NCBI GenBank assembly: GCA_028023455.1
Contig: JAQFVV010006722.1
Span: forward strand, 1 to 64,000
Direction of reading: 5' to 3'
DNA length: 64,000 nt
Origin: Epiperipatus broadwayi
Lineage: Eukaryota > Onychophora > Udeonychophora > Euonychophora > Peripatidae
The notes beneath the pieces are model-generated. The model had not been told where the DNA came from. It made no database searches and was given only the letters and a program-made list of their open reading frames with translations. Made by a program: the position numbers and the translations under genes. Position 1 is the first letter of the stretch, and each line of letters opens with the position of its first letter. Below, piece after piece: positions 29,258-42,592 of this stretch.

Positions 29258-29663
29258 ATATGGCCGTATTGCTTATTTTTGCTACAGTAAACAAAATCTT
29301 AACGCTATCAATTTTTTTTACGATATAAATCTAATATTTTATTTTGCTTTGCTAATAAATTCGTTCACCGACACCCCTCTCTTTTATCACCCTATAATCT
29401 CCCGTCCCCCTCTACCTTTACCATCATTTCTTACCTTTGATTGGTTTTATTTATTATTTAATAATTTATAAGCTATTATTTCTTTCAATATAGTCCTTAT
29501 TTAAAATCCTACTCTAAAAAAAAACTTTTGTAATCGTACGCAATAACTTTTTAGACTTGCGCACTATTTGTGGTCATATTTATTTTCCGGCTACGGACAT
29601 TAAATTCTCAATTTTATGCCGTTTTTAAATTTTCTCAGGTGGTGGTTTTTTTTTTTTTTGTAA

Positions 29664-29682
29664 GCCTCGAGTTGGGTCGCCA
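29664..29682 (-). promoter_or_regulatory. E2 primer binding site (candidate)
   Basis: On the coding strand TGGCGACCCAACTCGAGGC follows the 5' LTR after one base. It resembles the E1 and E sites (TGGnnnCCCAA...GGC). Confidence 0.68.
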
Positions 29683-29683
29683 T

Positions 29684-31041
29684 TGTAACGTTTTTCATAT
29701 TACTAGCCCTTATACGCCTCAAATGTATATTTGAGCATGAGTTGATCAAACTGTATCAACATAAAAAAAATTGTATTTTAATTCTTAACACAGCTATTTT
29801 TCCTGATCAACTTCGGCCTAGAATGATTACCGGGTACAATCGTGAGCAGAACCAGTTTTTAATTTCTACTTGAGGGCGCCAGGGTCGTTAGACCCACTGA
29901 GACTGCGTCAAATATTGTAGCCCATAAGGTAATAATTATATGATCTAATTTAAATAACTAAAGGTAAAAAAAAATTACATAGAATAGTATTAATTTTTGA
30001 CACGTACAATGAAAGTGAAGTTAATAATAAAGATTTATTATAACTCGTCAAACATTCAATAATTATGATTAAGACAGACATTACAACGTTGGAAAGGATT
30101 GTGCATATGAATTCATTAATCTACGTCGAATATTGGAGTATTAATTATTTAGTCTGATTTTCTGTAGCAACATTTTGATTCATTTCTCAGTTCGTAAATC
30201 TTCTGATCCAAGAAAATTTTATGGGATAATATTTCAATTCAATTCATTATTCATAAAGCTTTATGTAAAAGAAAATTTATGTACATTTACTTACCGGTAA
30301 GTCAACATTAAGTAGGTCATCGATCTTCCCGACGTACAATTCAGTTAGTGAGTAGTCCGCAGTAGCTGTTTTTTTCTTTTAGTTTTTTTTCCGAATCTCC
30401 GATTTAATTTAGGTAGCACGAGGATGATCTAGGTGACTTTTTCCGAGAGAAAGTGTCGGCAAACGATATCGTTCTACTCACTCATGGCGAGCGATTTCAG
30501 CTGGTATCTAAGTGAACACATTTTATTAAAAGAAATATGAAACACTTCCAAATGCTCAGCACTATTGGAACACCCAGGTAAAAAGACCTCTTTTCAAATC
30601 TGTCCGCTCCTTTTATACTCTTCAATTCTTTTTAGAAGCTCTGCGCACGTTCTTTCTTTTTCTTTGTTCCACTTTATAAACTTCTACATTCTTCTCCTTT
30701 TCTTTTTTACAAAGTCTGTTTTCCGCTAAGAATTTCGGCCATTTTTAATTACCATCAGAAAATTGTTTCTGATAACAATCTTTCGCCTTTTGAAATTTCC
30801 TTTCGCTATTTTAATCAATGATTCAATATGCACTTTCCAACATTGAATTTATTTTAGTTAACTTATTTCTAAACAAAAACTAAACTTTCACTGTACGTTT
30901 TTTTTTTTTTTTCTTTTCAAAACATTATGCTAAAACAAATAAAGATCGTGTTCGCTTTCTTTCTTTCCTCTCTCTTTTTTTTTTTTTATAATACCTAATA
31001 TCAAAAAGTAATTTGTACTTTATATATAAATAAATGGTACA
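29684..31041 (-). repeat. E2 5' LTR
   Basis: Direct repeat of 26258-27617; upstream of gag in the minus orientation. Ends GGTACA at 31041 against an 8-bp TA run. Confidence 0.87.
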
Positions 31042-31049
31042 ATATATAT

Positions 31050-33236
31050 TATAATGGTCGAGAAAGTAGGGATATTTACAGTCTTACCATAATCTGCCAT
31101 ACAGGGTGCCACTAGGCCATTTGAACCGAGAAAATTTATAGAGTAGGCAGATATGCACTGTTAAGATCATGACTGTCAACCCAAGTCACTAGCTCATGAA
31201 GTAGCAGAGGTTTAAAACATTTATTAAATATATTTTTAATAATAAAGAATAATAAAAGCAATCATTGTCAATACCAATAAAACAAAAAGATTCTATTCAC
31301 TTATATAAGTAAATGACAACACAAACTTTAAAAAAAATAACTTTTATAACACAAGAAGAAATTTATGTTTTATTCTATTTCATTATTATTTTATTTGTTT
31401 TTAACTTTAATTTTAAATTTTAGAATGTTGAGTATAGATGAGCTGCCCAGATGATGCACTTAAAAGATTTTCAAACATTTGATTCCAAGCTAAAAGTCTG
31501 CAGCCACACCAATGCTTGCTTCCAGATATATATCAGCAACCAATGCAATGTGAACATGTTAGCATAGAATCACGCCGACAGGAATGTGCATCTGAACAGT
31601 GTGATATTATTGAAAGAAACATGACCTTCGTCAGTACAGGAATGTGCTTCTGTCTGACTAAGGAATCATGTATATAAATTTTTTAAAAAGTGCTACGTAT
31701 GGGGGAGAGTGGTCTATCTGCCAACTTATAATCCCTCCATAGAGATAGAAGAGGTCAATGGTGCAGGGAATACATCTGCATCCATTTCAATGGTATGACT
31801 ACCTCTTTGGGGTCATGCATGCAGTTGAACTTATCACCCTAAGTGCTAACACACTTCACATTACACTGATGTAAACATCCATAGATCTCTCCACCAGCAT
31901 TGACACAACTACGAAATAAATAGTTTGAAATCAAATCCCCTTTAAAACTAACACATATTTAAATGAGTCTAACAGCCATCTACACTCAACTCAAATTTAA
32001 GTCATTTTAATAATTTAATTCTTTAGAAAAAAAAATCTTTAGTTTAAGGTTTTAAAAATCATTTTAAGATAACATTTATGTTTAACTTATAATTTTTTTA
32101 CTACAAATATTATTTAATCTTATTTTCCCTTCTTTTAAATTCGATAATGCACAAATAACGATATGTGTTTCTACTTTTAAATTTAAGTTTGCAATTGCAA
32201 ACCCCTATCCTATTACAAACAGATCTTATTAAGCATGAATAAAAATAATAAAAAAATACAATACATTTTTTTTTTAGAGATTACATTTAAGACTTTAAAT
32301 AAGAGTTTAAAAATTTCATAGTTTATAAAAATAAAGTTCAGGTTTGCTTGAGAGAGAAAGTCTATTATTCATTTTAAAGACAGATAAAGTTCGAAGATTT
32401 TAAATTTAAGAGTTTATATTTCATTTTATCATTTATAAATTATACTTTCCTTTATCCGTGCTTGTTCCTTTGTGATGAAAATTTATGAAGACTTGTGATG
32501 ATTTATGAAGATTTACGATGACTTCTGAAAACAGGATCCGTGGAGATGAAAGCTGCCTTCAGCCGGCCGGTCCGAGGGAAGCACGAATATACAGATTACA
32601 TTTTTGGTAACAGTGACAACATTTACTTTAACTTTTCAGCAACAATGAAATGAATTCAAAATTCTAATTCTCTAATTTATTATTTCCTTTAGATTTTCTT
32701 TTTATAGTGCTCAGGCACCTTATCTTTCGAATGCACGGATCGATCTCATATTTCATATCTATTTTTCACTGGTTCATTAGATTTATCCAAGTAGATTTTG
32801 GGCTTGTGGCTAGGTAGATTTTGGGTTTTCCACTGAGGTCTGTGTCTCTATCTCTGGGCGGGAAAAGCAAGTCTTTTGTTTTTACTTCTCGACTCATCTC
32901 TTTCATAATCATCTTTTCAATGGTCATTTTTGCCCTAAGGATCTGTTTGTAATTTTTATTTTTAAGATTAAAAACTCTTTTCGTTATTTTTAAAATTAAA
33001 AGGTTTTTTATTATATTTCATTTAAAGATTAGAATCTTTGTTTTGATTCTATAATTTTTTAAAGCTTATTTTATTTCAATATTTAAATTAAACATATTAA
33101 TAAATTAATAATTTGTTATTTGTGCATTTTGATCATTCATGCTTTTAATTCAGTATTAGATATTTACAAAAACATTAAGTATTAGAATTTAAATGTAACA
33201 CACACACACACACATATATATATATATCCCGTTACA
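31050..33236. mobile_element. C: solo LTR related to element E
   Basis: Shares terminal and internal blocks with the LTRs of E: CAGGGTGCCACTAGGCCATT against CAGGGCACCATCTAGGCATT, TTTATAGAGTAGGCAGATAT, CACTGTTAAGAT, and AATGTTGAGTATAGAT followed by AGCTGC. It ends CCCGTTACA at 33236, as E LTRs end (A)TCGTTACA. No interior, PBS or second LTR follows. It lies 8 bp after E2 and 12 bp before D. Confidence 0.75.
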
Positions 33237-33248
33237 ATATATATATAT

Positions 33249-36200
33249 TGTGCCCTTGTCTGTAGGTCATAGGTAGGGTAGAAAGGTCAATTATTAAAAA
33301 ATTTTAAATTTTAGGTTATATTTGTAAGAGATATAAATAATAATGGGATAAGTAAATTTTATAATACAATTTAAAGCTAAAAATACCTGGTAGGTAACAG
33401 TATAATAAATTATTATAAAAGAAAACAGTTAAATAAAGCTTAAATATCATTGCATATGGTTGTGAAAGCTGGCCATATAAAATAATACAGCTATAGATAG
33501 TTAAAAGTATATCAATTATTTAGTATAATATTTAAAAACTAATAAATTAAATAAATGAAATGTAGTGTATAATTATATTTAATAATCAAAATTAATAGAT
33601 TGTGTTTTAAAATAAACTTTGGGATGGTGAGAGTTATATTTAGTTTAACATTATAAATTATTTTCCAAATTTTTTATAAAATATATATCAGTTTTGGTAA
33701 TTTAAACCAAGACGTAAATAAAAATCATTTGATAAAAGTTAGTAAACACGTGACCGTATATTGTATGCCTTCACACACACTCTTGTTAAAATAATAATAA
33801 ACTGTGTGAATTTAAAACTAGATATAATTGCCATCGATCTTTAAAGTGAAAGTTAAAAATATTAAATATTGTTTTAATAATTATTTTAAAACTTAGATGA
33901 TTTTTTTTTATATAAAACTATAATTGAATTTAAAAATATTGGTATAAATATTCCAGACATTACGTCATCAATTCTTAATTTTAAAACATACATTCTGTTA
34001 TCAAAATAAAATGAATAAATTGTTCACGCTAAAATAAATATTAACCAATCAAAGGATGTAAAATTAACAGACAAAAATCTAAGAATTATACAGAGCGGGA
34101 GAAGTAATGTGTAAGTGAAAGAGAAAGCAACAAATTTTTTATGGCTGGTAACATCGTAGCTGAACAGTAATATAAATTTATAATTTCGGATTTATTCTAA
34201 AAAGTTATTCTGTAACATATAATATATTTTTGACTACAGAGATATGTATTGCTAATTTTAAGTGATCTTACCAGGAAATTTTATTCAAATTTAACCAGAA
34301 AGCCTACAGTAACATGGAAGTACAAGAAAAAATATTTAAAGTGATTGCTGAAAGAAAAATAATGGGAAAGTATCTTAATACGATCTTAGTTGTGCTCAAC
34401 CTGAAACTTAATCTTATAACTGAAAGGAATACAATTGGGACGATATGTGAAAATCTGAAAAAGAAGCTGCTGATCATCAAGAACAATTTATGACGATAAA
34501 TTTACAGAGCTATCTTAAAACTAAGTTATACTTCTCTATGAATAAAATTTTAATATGCGTTCTAGTACCAAGAAAATAATAATGAAGAAAAGTGTTTATT
34601 TTAAAAAGAAAACATTATTAAAAGATATAGTTCCAGAATTATGAAATAAAGGAAAGTAAAAAGATCAAAGTGCTATAAGTATTCTATGGCAAGGTGCCTA
34701 AAACTTTATCTCGATCAGAGAAAAATATTACAAAGAATCTAATGGAGAAAATGCTTGATTAAAGAAATATAAAATTAAATGATTAAATAGAAATGGATCC
34801 ATGGAAAACAGAAAAATTTGCTAAATCTTTAAATAAAAGTACGTACAAGATGCATCGGGGGAAACAAAGCGCGCGGGAAAAAAGCTAGCAGACTATGTTG
34901 AAGGAGACATCAAGAATTAATAAGTGTATAAAATATTGAGAAAACTAAGGATCATCGTCGATGAAGATTATTAAACAGAGTTATTTTTTAAATAGAACAT
35001 TAAGTGACTGAAGGAAAAATAAAGTATATTTTTTTTTTTAGCTTTACGATGAACAATTTTCAAGCAAGTTTGACAAAGCAGTATCGTAAATATAATTTAA
35101 TAATTTTATTTGATTGTATTTAAAATATAAAAAATCTATATTAGCTTAGGGAAACATATAAACATGAATTTAAGAATAATGAGATTTTAAATATAATAGC
35201 TTAATAGAATGATAGAAATATTATTATAAAAATAAAATGTATGTACGGAAGTTTTAAATATCTACAAGAAGTAATGGAATGGTGAAGCCTTCAGAATACG
35301 ATCAAGAAGATAGAGATCGTATTGGTAATTGTGATATTATTGATAATGCATAATGTATTTTTTTTTTAGGTCATCTATTAATGAAGAATGATGTATGAAA
35401 GTTTTTAAAGTATAAGTACACATTTTATCCAACATTAAAACATATATTTGAGATAGTAGTAATTTTAAATGTGCATGCAATAAGTTGTTTTTTAAAAATA
35501 TAATTAATAATATAAGTCTCATAATAATTATGTGATTCTTTTGAACTTTTATGTTGCAAAATATTCGGATAATTTTAAAATAGTTGGTATATTATAAATA
35601 TACGAGATAAGTAGTAAAAGATTTTCTTAAGAATAGCTGTATAGTTTGAGCTAAAAAATGAATTTTATTATTGTTAGAAATGTAGACAGAAATTTGTCGA
35701 TGTACTGCATAGATAAATCTAGAGAAATAAAATCGGATAGTGACTTGGTAGTACTGGGGTAGAGGAAACCAAGATGATGTTCTTTGCCAAGAAATAAGAA
35801 AAATCAAATATTTGGATCATAGTATTTTGTGTGATTTCAGTATAGCTAACTAAGTCCTATCACTGAACACATATATTTTGGACAGTGTTTTTACGTATCT
35901 TTGAAACTTTTTGATGTTTTATAAAGCTGAAGAAATAGCTTTAGCATCACTCCTATAGTAGAGGTGGATAGACAGATAAAGGTCACTCCTCTATGGTGTT
36001 CTTTAAATTCACTGTGCCATCATTGTCAAGTTTTATGACGGATAATATTCTAGTTGTTTTGATCCTGCGCATCTATTTTCGCTATCCTTGTTTCATGAAT
36101 ATACATCGTCAGAAAGATATTTTATAGAAATGATACATAAAATAGAAATGAGGCTAGGTTGTCGTTATGTAAGAATAGTTTATTTACTAGAATGAGTTAG

Positions 36201-37784
36201 AATTGTTATTTTAAAAGTGAAAGTATAAATGTCATAAAGAGATGAAGAATCATATGATATAGTTTTAAAAAGTAATTCTGAAATGAATATAAGATTTTAA
36301 AGGAAAAATCTAAACAAAGTTTTTTAAAGTAATAATAAATTTTTAATATTTTATATGATATTTAAAAATAGAGATTGCATGTTGGTTGAGAAATGATTCA
36401 ATAATGTGTAACAGATATATGTATTTGTGCATGGTGTGTTAATAATTGTGATTACCATACGAAGCAAAGGCTTGGATAAGTATTTGATTAATAATTATTG
36501 TATAGTCAATAATAAAACGGAAACATCAAAATTTCAGGAAGGGTTTGAATCTTTAGGATTCCATACGAATAATAATAATAAAATAGAATTTTATGATTTT
36601 GTATAATTTTTACTACGAAGGTAAAAAATTTTGTAAAAATATAATTTTAAAATTAATAGAGATATAAGGTATTAGTTGTAATTATTGATAGATACATTTT
36701 TGTAATAAGCTAAACTAAAATCAGATATCTAATAATAATAATACTGTATAAGAGTTAAAAATAAAATAAGTAGAAATTTAATGTTAAGAGATAAACTAGT
36801 AAAGTAATTTTGTAACAGGAAAGTAGGGATATCCGATGTACATAATGTAAATATTGTTATTTGTATAATTATTAATAAACTATGTTGTAAATTTATTTGT
36901 AAGCTTCGTGTCTTAGTTATATTTCTCCACATAGAATGCATGATATCGCAATACACATTTATAATTGCAACAGACATATAATTTTGCACAAAGTAGATAA
37001 ACATAAAAGTGTTATAATAATTTTTGAAAATTTATTTGTATGATAAAATTAAAGGATTATAATTATATCGTTTATTGGTCATAAGTTGGTTGCCACAATA
37101 TTAAAATAAATTGTATGCTAATATTACAACACGTATTTTGATTGTCAGATTATTAAATACTACTACGAACGTAATATTTATTTATTTATTTCATTTAAGA
37201 AGAAATAGGATTACATTATACTATTATTATCATTATTCTTATTTATTATTGTTAGTTGTTACGTAGTGAATTTATGACATAAAATTCCCTTCTCATAGTT
37301 TACTACCGTAATTTAAATCAGTTTAAATGCAATTTATGAACCTGAGATTTATTTGATTTGATTTTATTTCATTTATTTATTTAAATTATTTAATTGAGCT
37401 AGATTATTATTACAAAGAATAATAAGATATGATTATTATCTTAATCGTAATGAAAAGAGCTTGGAAAGTCATAAGAATACCATAAGTTGATTATTTAGTA
37501 TAGTGTTCTTATGCCATTGGGATAGTATCATGTGGATAATATCTCAATGTAGTCTGTCTCGCTCCCCGTGTCGTCGCTCCATGTCTCATGAAAATAATAA
37601 ATTTTTAATAATATAACTGTATTTATATTTTAAAGTTTAGAGCTAGTAGTAATCATTTATTGATAAATTAATTTCATTGATTTTGTTAAGACTGAGCTAG
37701 AGAGAACCCGGAATATATTTTAAACATTATTATAGATTATTTTGGAGTGGACGCGCGTGAGAGGCGACGGGGGAGGAGGGTACA
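33249..37784 (+). mobile_element. D: long (4.5-kb) LTR-like block, family of G and H
   Basis: Begins TGTGCCCTTGTCTGTAGGTC immediately after 33237-33248 (TA)n and ends GAGGGTACA at 37784, again followed by ATATAT. G (52662-56927) has the same start style, the same CCAATCAAA box (D near 34045, G near 53586) and the same 3' landmark (CATAAGAAT...TTCTTATGCCATTG, D near 37470-37520, G near 56595-56665). No ORF or internal direct repeat is found, so it is best read as a solo LTR, though a decayed element is possible. Confidence 0.5.
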
Positions 37785-39242
37785 ATATATAGTTAAATAG
37801 TGTATGCATTATTTATTCTGTTTATTATTATGTTATATAATAAATTCTTTGAAGTTATATTAAATCTCTAAATGAAAAAAAAAATATTTTACTGATGTTT
37901 TATTTTGTTATTATTATTTTATTTTCATTGTAGAACATTAGATAATGTTCTTTCTGTGATAATTGGTTAATGTTGAAATAGATCTTTAACATTTGAAAAG
38001 GGCACAAAACCATAAACCAAAAAGACACTCTATGTGCAATTATATATATATATATAGTGGTTGGATAGGATTTTTTTATTATTTATTATAATCTATATGT
38101 AAGAATAGCATAATGGACTTCATTAATTTTCATTTTTGATAAATGAGAATTAGGATATGTACCATAATTTTTTTTTTTAATTATTTTATATTGCATTTTA
38201 TTATTGTACAATACCATGTACAAACAGCTGAACACATTTTTCAAAATGTTATATATAATGGATAAACTCTGTTCTGTATTGTATTTTGGTTTCAATATCA
38301 TTATTTTATCTTATGTGACTGATATTGTTTTCATTAAGTCTCTACACTAGCTCATCTCTAATTTTATAAAATCACTATCATTTTTTAAAAAATGGCAAAC
38401 ATTTTTAAGTTAAGTTTTTTTTAAAAGATTATTATAGAAAATAGTCAATTGTAATCAAAATCATAGGTATAAATCAATGAAGATTGTTATGGAAAATCTT
38501 CATATAAAGATACTTCACATGCAGAAGAAAAAAATTATTTTAAATATGTGTTCTTCATTATTTTTTATTATGATGTATTTGGTCATAGTATTAAATTTAT
38601 AAGAGATGATTAAAACTAAGCCCTTAGTGGATGGTAATGTTAATGCCAATATCAGTTTATGTTCCAAACATGTCAACAGCAGTTCTGGATTAAGAGATAT
38701 CTTAATAGGTCATATTTTAAGAAGTGTCATAACAAAAGACTATTATATTTTGTCCAGATAAAACTGGTTTTATTAAATGTTCTTTTCAGATCTTCGGAGG
38801 GAAAATGTATAATTATTATATATTTTTTTGGAAATACTAAAATTTTTTTGTCTGGGATTCAAAAAAAAGGCTTAATCTTTTTATGAGTGCTGTATTTTTT
38901 ATTAATTGGAATATCAGATATTATTCATAGTCTAACCTGTTTATGAGTTCTTCATTTTTACAGTACAACCCTTTTTATGCAGACACTTCTTAGAGTTATA
39001 AAGCAAAGGTTAGGCGAGTTTCTACACATCTGTTATGAAATAATACTAAAAGAAAAGATATTCACTAAATGGTAAAATTTTTGTTTTATTCTTGAGTTTA
39101 AAAATAAATAAATGCTTATATATTGACATAATGTTAGATAGTTACCTGGGTTTTATATAGCTTAAATACTCAAAAAGAAAATCTTAAGCCTAACTGATAA
39201 CTCATCAAATTTATTTCTATGTTGAAAATGCAGTAAATGAAT
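37785..39242. other. AT-rich non-coding stretch
   Basis: Nothing recognised beyond a short (TA)n near 38040-38055. Confidence 0.5.
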
Positions 39243-39836
39243 GTTGTAATGGTCATATTTGACATTCACACAACAAAATCCAGAGTTTTGTCAAATTATC
39301 TCAAGACTAATCTAGATGAGGAATTGAGACCTTGAATCAGATTGTACCTTAGTTCCTTCACCAAGGTTCTGTGATTTACTACCCTATGGATGACATATAT
39401 GAGGCTACACTCAGAATTCCTTAATTCACATGCTGGAATTAGCAAAAGGTGGAGCACAAGACTCATGAATGTCTATAACTAATATAGATTTGCTAAATAA
39501 TAATACACACACACCTATGACTGTGAGACAAATGAGTATGTTTAAACTTAAACTAACATAATAAATTTAGAAAGGAATTGGTCAAATGGAAGTGAACTAT
39601 GAATAAAACACTGAACCTAAATACATTTTATATCTATTTATTTAAGAAATCAGTAATAATATATGAGGTTACACTCACAGGTGTATAATGAGGAGGAGTT
39701 TGGCACAAGATCTCATCTTTATCTTCATGTTATATAATTTATCAATTACAATATTATTAACATTATTAATTAATATACCAGTAAATACATTTAGCTCTCA
39801 GCACGAGTTGTCATATTTACCGACATATATATATAT
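39243..39836 (-). repeat. Dispersed repeat, copy 2, plus a partial third copy
   Basis: 39243-39505 is the inverted homologue of 21445-21722. 39655-39730 repeats part of it again (ATATGAGGTTACACTCA-like, then GGCACAAGATCTCATC against GAGCACAAGACTCATG). The stretch ends in the (TA)n into which element E is inserted. Confidence 0.6.
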
Positions 39837-41879
39837 TGTAACGATCCGGAGAATATTACTTAATGTAATCTGCACTACAGGGCACCATCTAGGCATTTGA
39901 ACCTAGAAAAATTTATAGAGTAGGCAGATATGCGCTGTTAAGATTCCACTTTATCTAAATATTCCGATCATTAGCCCATGTCACTAGCTCAGTGGAGACG
40001 CAGAGATAAAAATCTATATCTTAATTTATATCTTAAATATCAATAAATAAAAGCCACTGCCAGAAATTAACACATAAAAATATTTATTTACGCACATATA
40101 AAATAACATTTAAATTTTGAGGAATAAGTTTAACATTTTAGATTTTTATATTAACTTTTAATTTTACATTTAACTAAGTTTCAATGAGTTTAATATTTTA
40201 TTTAGATAGTCAAGTATGAATAGACTACATAGATCTGCATTTGAAAAGAAAATATTCTTCCCTGATTTAACCTTAGGCAACAAATTTCGCAACCAACTGG
40301 CGCCAATCCATCTGATACATTCATGTATTCAATGTAGCATGATACGACAACACAAAATACTATACTGTCAGGAAAGTACATCTGAACAGTAAGTAGAATT
40401 AGAGAAGACATTGACTCTCCACCAACAGGAATGTGACATCTGTTGGCAAGTAGAACAATAAACAAAAAACTCCATAGGAATGGACTGCGGTCTTCTGCCG
40501 ACTTACAAACCCATCCATAGGCAAACAGAAGGTGTGTGGCGTATATATGCAATCCTGCCCAAAGCGGATCTCATACTACATCTACTAATTACACAAATAT
40601 ATCCAATCCATTGAGCCAATTCAACTACGAAACGAATAACCTAAGATTACCCTCCCTTAATATAACTTTACAAAACTATATAGCCATTCACGCCCGACTT
40701 AAATTTAACATTTAGATACGTTCGCACAAATGAATTTTATAAAATTTGTTTTAAAATGTTGAGTATAGATCAGCTGCACAGATTCCATGGTCAAAAACAT
40801 CCCAAATTAAACACAACCGATCAAAATACAAAGTCATCGATAAGCGTCACTTGCATAGGGAATATACAAATCCCATTAGCATTCATCGTAAGATGCTTGC
40901 AGTGATATCGTTGACATATATTCTAATCGAATGTGAAAACCACAACATTATCAACCGCTAACGAATCTATGCAACGTCTATACCCAACCTTAAATTTCAT
41001 CATTTAAAATTTAAACAACAAATAATTTATACAATAAGAGAAAAAAAATGGAAATGATTTTTATCAATCGGAAAACATATAAAATTAAACATTATTAATT
41101 TGATTTAAAAACTTACAAAAGTCAGATAAGAGTCCATTTTTAACATTTAAGTTGGCTTGTTTATCAATTTATAAAACTTGACGAAAGTTCTTAATTGATT
41201 TTAATAATTGTTCATTTCATATAGCTTATGGTAGAAGAGTCCAGGTTCCTGTTTTTAATTCCCGCGATGCCTCCATTGGAAGATAATGTTCTGGAGATGG
41301 CAATAGCTGGTTCAAGGTATCACAGTCTTTTCCTTTTTCTTTTTTAAATAGAGAGTGTGGTATGTGCGTCCTACCACAACTCTCAAACACACAACGCTGG
41401 AACTGCCCGAAAAAACTGTATTTCCCTTTTTATATTATCCACACGGATTCAATCAACAAAACGTCACTAATCCATCACTTTCGTTAGGGTCCGAGCCAAG
41501 GCTTAGTGCTTCCATTGGTCAAGCTAATTTCTCTTTATTTTCTTATCTATCTTTCATCAGATCATTTTAATTATACAAGAGCCCAAGGCTAGCTTGCTTT
41601 TCAAACAATTTATAAACAATCATTTCCATTTACAGATTACAAGAATTAATTAATACCTGTTTTTATTTTTAAATCTTGTACTTTTTTTTTTATAAAAAAG
41701 TACGTTCAAATACTTATTTGTTTTTTTTAAAAAAAAATATTTTTAAAGTTTGGCATCTGTGCGAATGTATATACGTTTAACAAACATTTTAATTTTAGCG
41801 TTTAGTTTTTTACTTTTATTTGCGAACTTTTAAGTTTTTATTTTAAATTAATGTAACGACATATTTATATATCGTTACA
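39837..41879 (-). repeat. E left LTR (3' LTR in coding sense)
   Basis: TGTAACGATCC at the left; ATCGTTACA ends at 41879. Confidence 0.85.
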
Positions 41880-42592
41880 TATCAGTAAACTTCCTCAAAA
41901 AACAAAAACATTAAAAAAAAAAAGACTTTACTTAGTGTTAGTAATTACGTTACACAAATTGATTATATATGAAAATTTCAAAAGGACAAAACTTTTTTTT
42001 TTTTACAAGACAAAACAGTAATTACACACAAATATAATGATTTAAAAAAAAAGTTGACTGTTGATTCCTTATTACCAGCTAAATTTCTGCCCCCTCCCTT
42101 CCAAGTTTCATTTCTCCTACCTTTAACTATTACTTAGGCAAGTTGAACGATTAGATTTTAATTTAACAAGACTTTTTTTTTTTTAAAAAAAAAATATGAT
42201 TTAGATTTATTATTACATTTTATTTATTAGTTTTTATTCCTCGAATTTATCTCTACATATGCGCAATTTTTCTTACTGGCAGCACTTTTTAAACAAAACT
42301 TCAAACTGCAACTCCACATCAATACAACAAATATATTTATACTAATTTCAGAAAAAATATTACGGGCATGATTTATTTTCAAAAGTACTAGTGGTTTATT
42401 AAACATCTGGCTATAACTTTACGTTAGTACAAAAATGTACTTATTTCAGAAAAAACAACAAATGTTATTTGCATGATTCACTTTTAAAATTCTCAGGGCA
42501 CTCGTGATTTATTAAAGATAGAAAATTTCATCATCATCAATTCCCCTTCTCAGGGTCAATCTCTGAGGTAAGGCCACACTTGGGACGCCAAT
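41880..42592 (-). other. E interior, non-coding
   Basis: AT-rich with homopolymer runs. A purine-rich run on the minus strand (complement of 42090-42106, GGAAGGGAGGGGGC) is shared with the E1 LTR near 1889-1905. No ORF. Confidence 0.7.
42572..42590 (-). promoter_or_regulatory. E primer binding site (candidate)
   Basis: On the minus strand TGGCGTCCCAAGTGTGGCC lies two bases after the right LTR. It follows the TGGnnnCCCAA...GGC pattern of E1 and E2. Confidence 0.62.

Larger units (their letters stand above)
26258..31041 (-). mobile_element. E2: gag-only LTR retrotransposon in (TA)n
   Basis: Two ~1.36-kb direct repeats (26258-27617 and 29684-31041) flank a 2.07-kb interior. The PBS-like sequence and the Gag frame show a minus-strand element. 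Both outer ends are TGT...ACA inside (TA)n: 26242-26257 on the left and an 8-bp TA run (31042-31049) on the right. There is no pol; the interior between the end of Gag and the 3' LTR is only ~520 bp. No purine tract is evident on the coding strand next to the 3' LTR; a purine-rich run (27623-27635) lies on the opposite strand. Confidence 0.87.

Noticed and set aside
28371-29471. Plus-strand frames opposite E2 gag (86 and 214 codons)
   Set aside because: Antisense shadows of the minus-strand Gag frame.
40202-40552. 116-codon minus-strand frame, also at 42946-43329
   Set aside because: It is duplicated only because it lies in both LTRs of element E, its C-terminus changes through a 1-base indel, and it has no recognisable domain.
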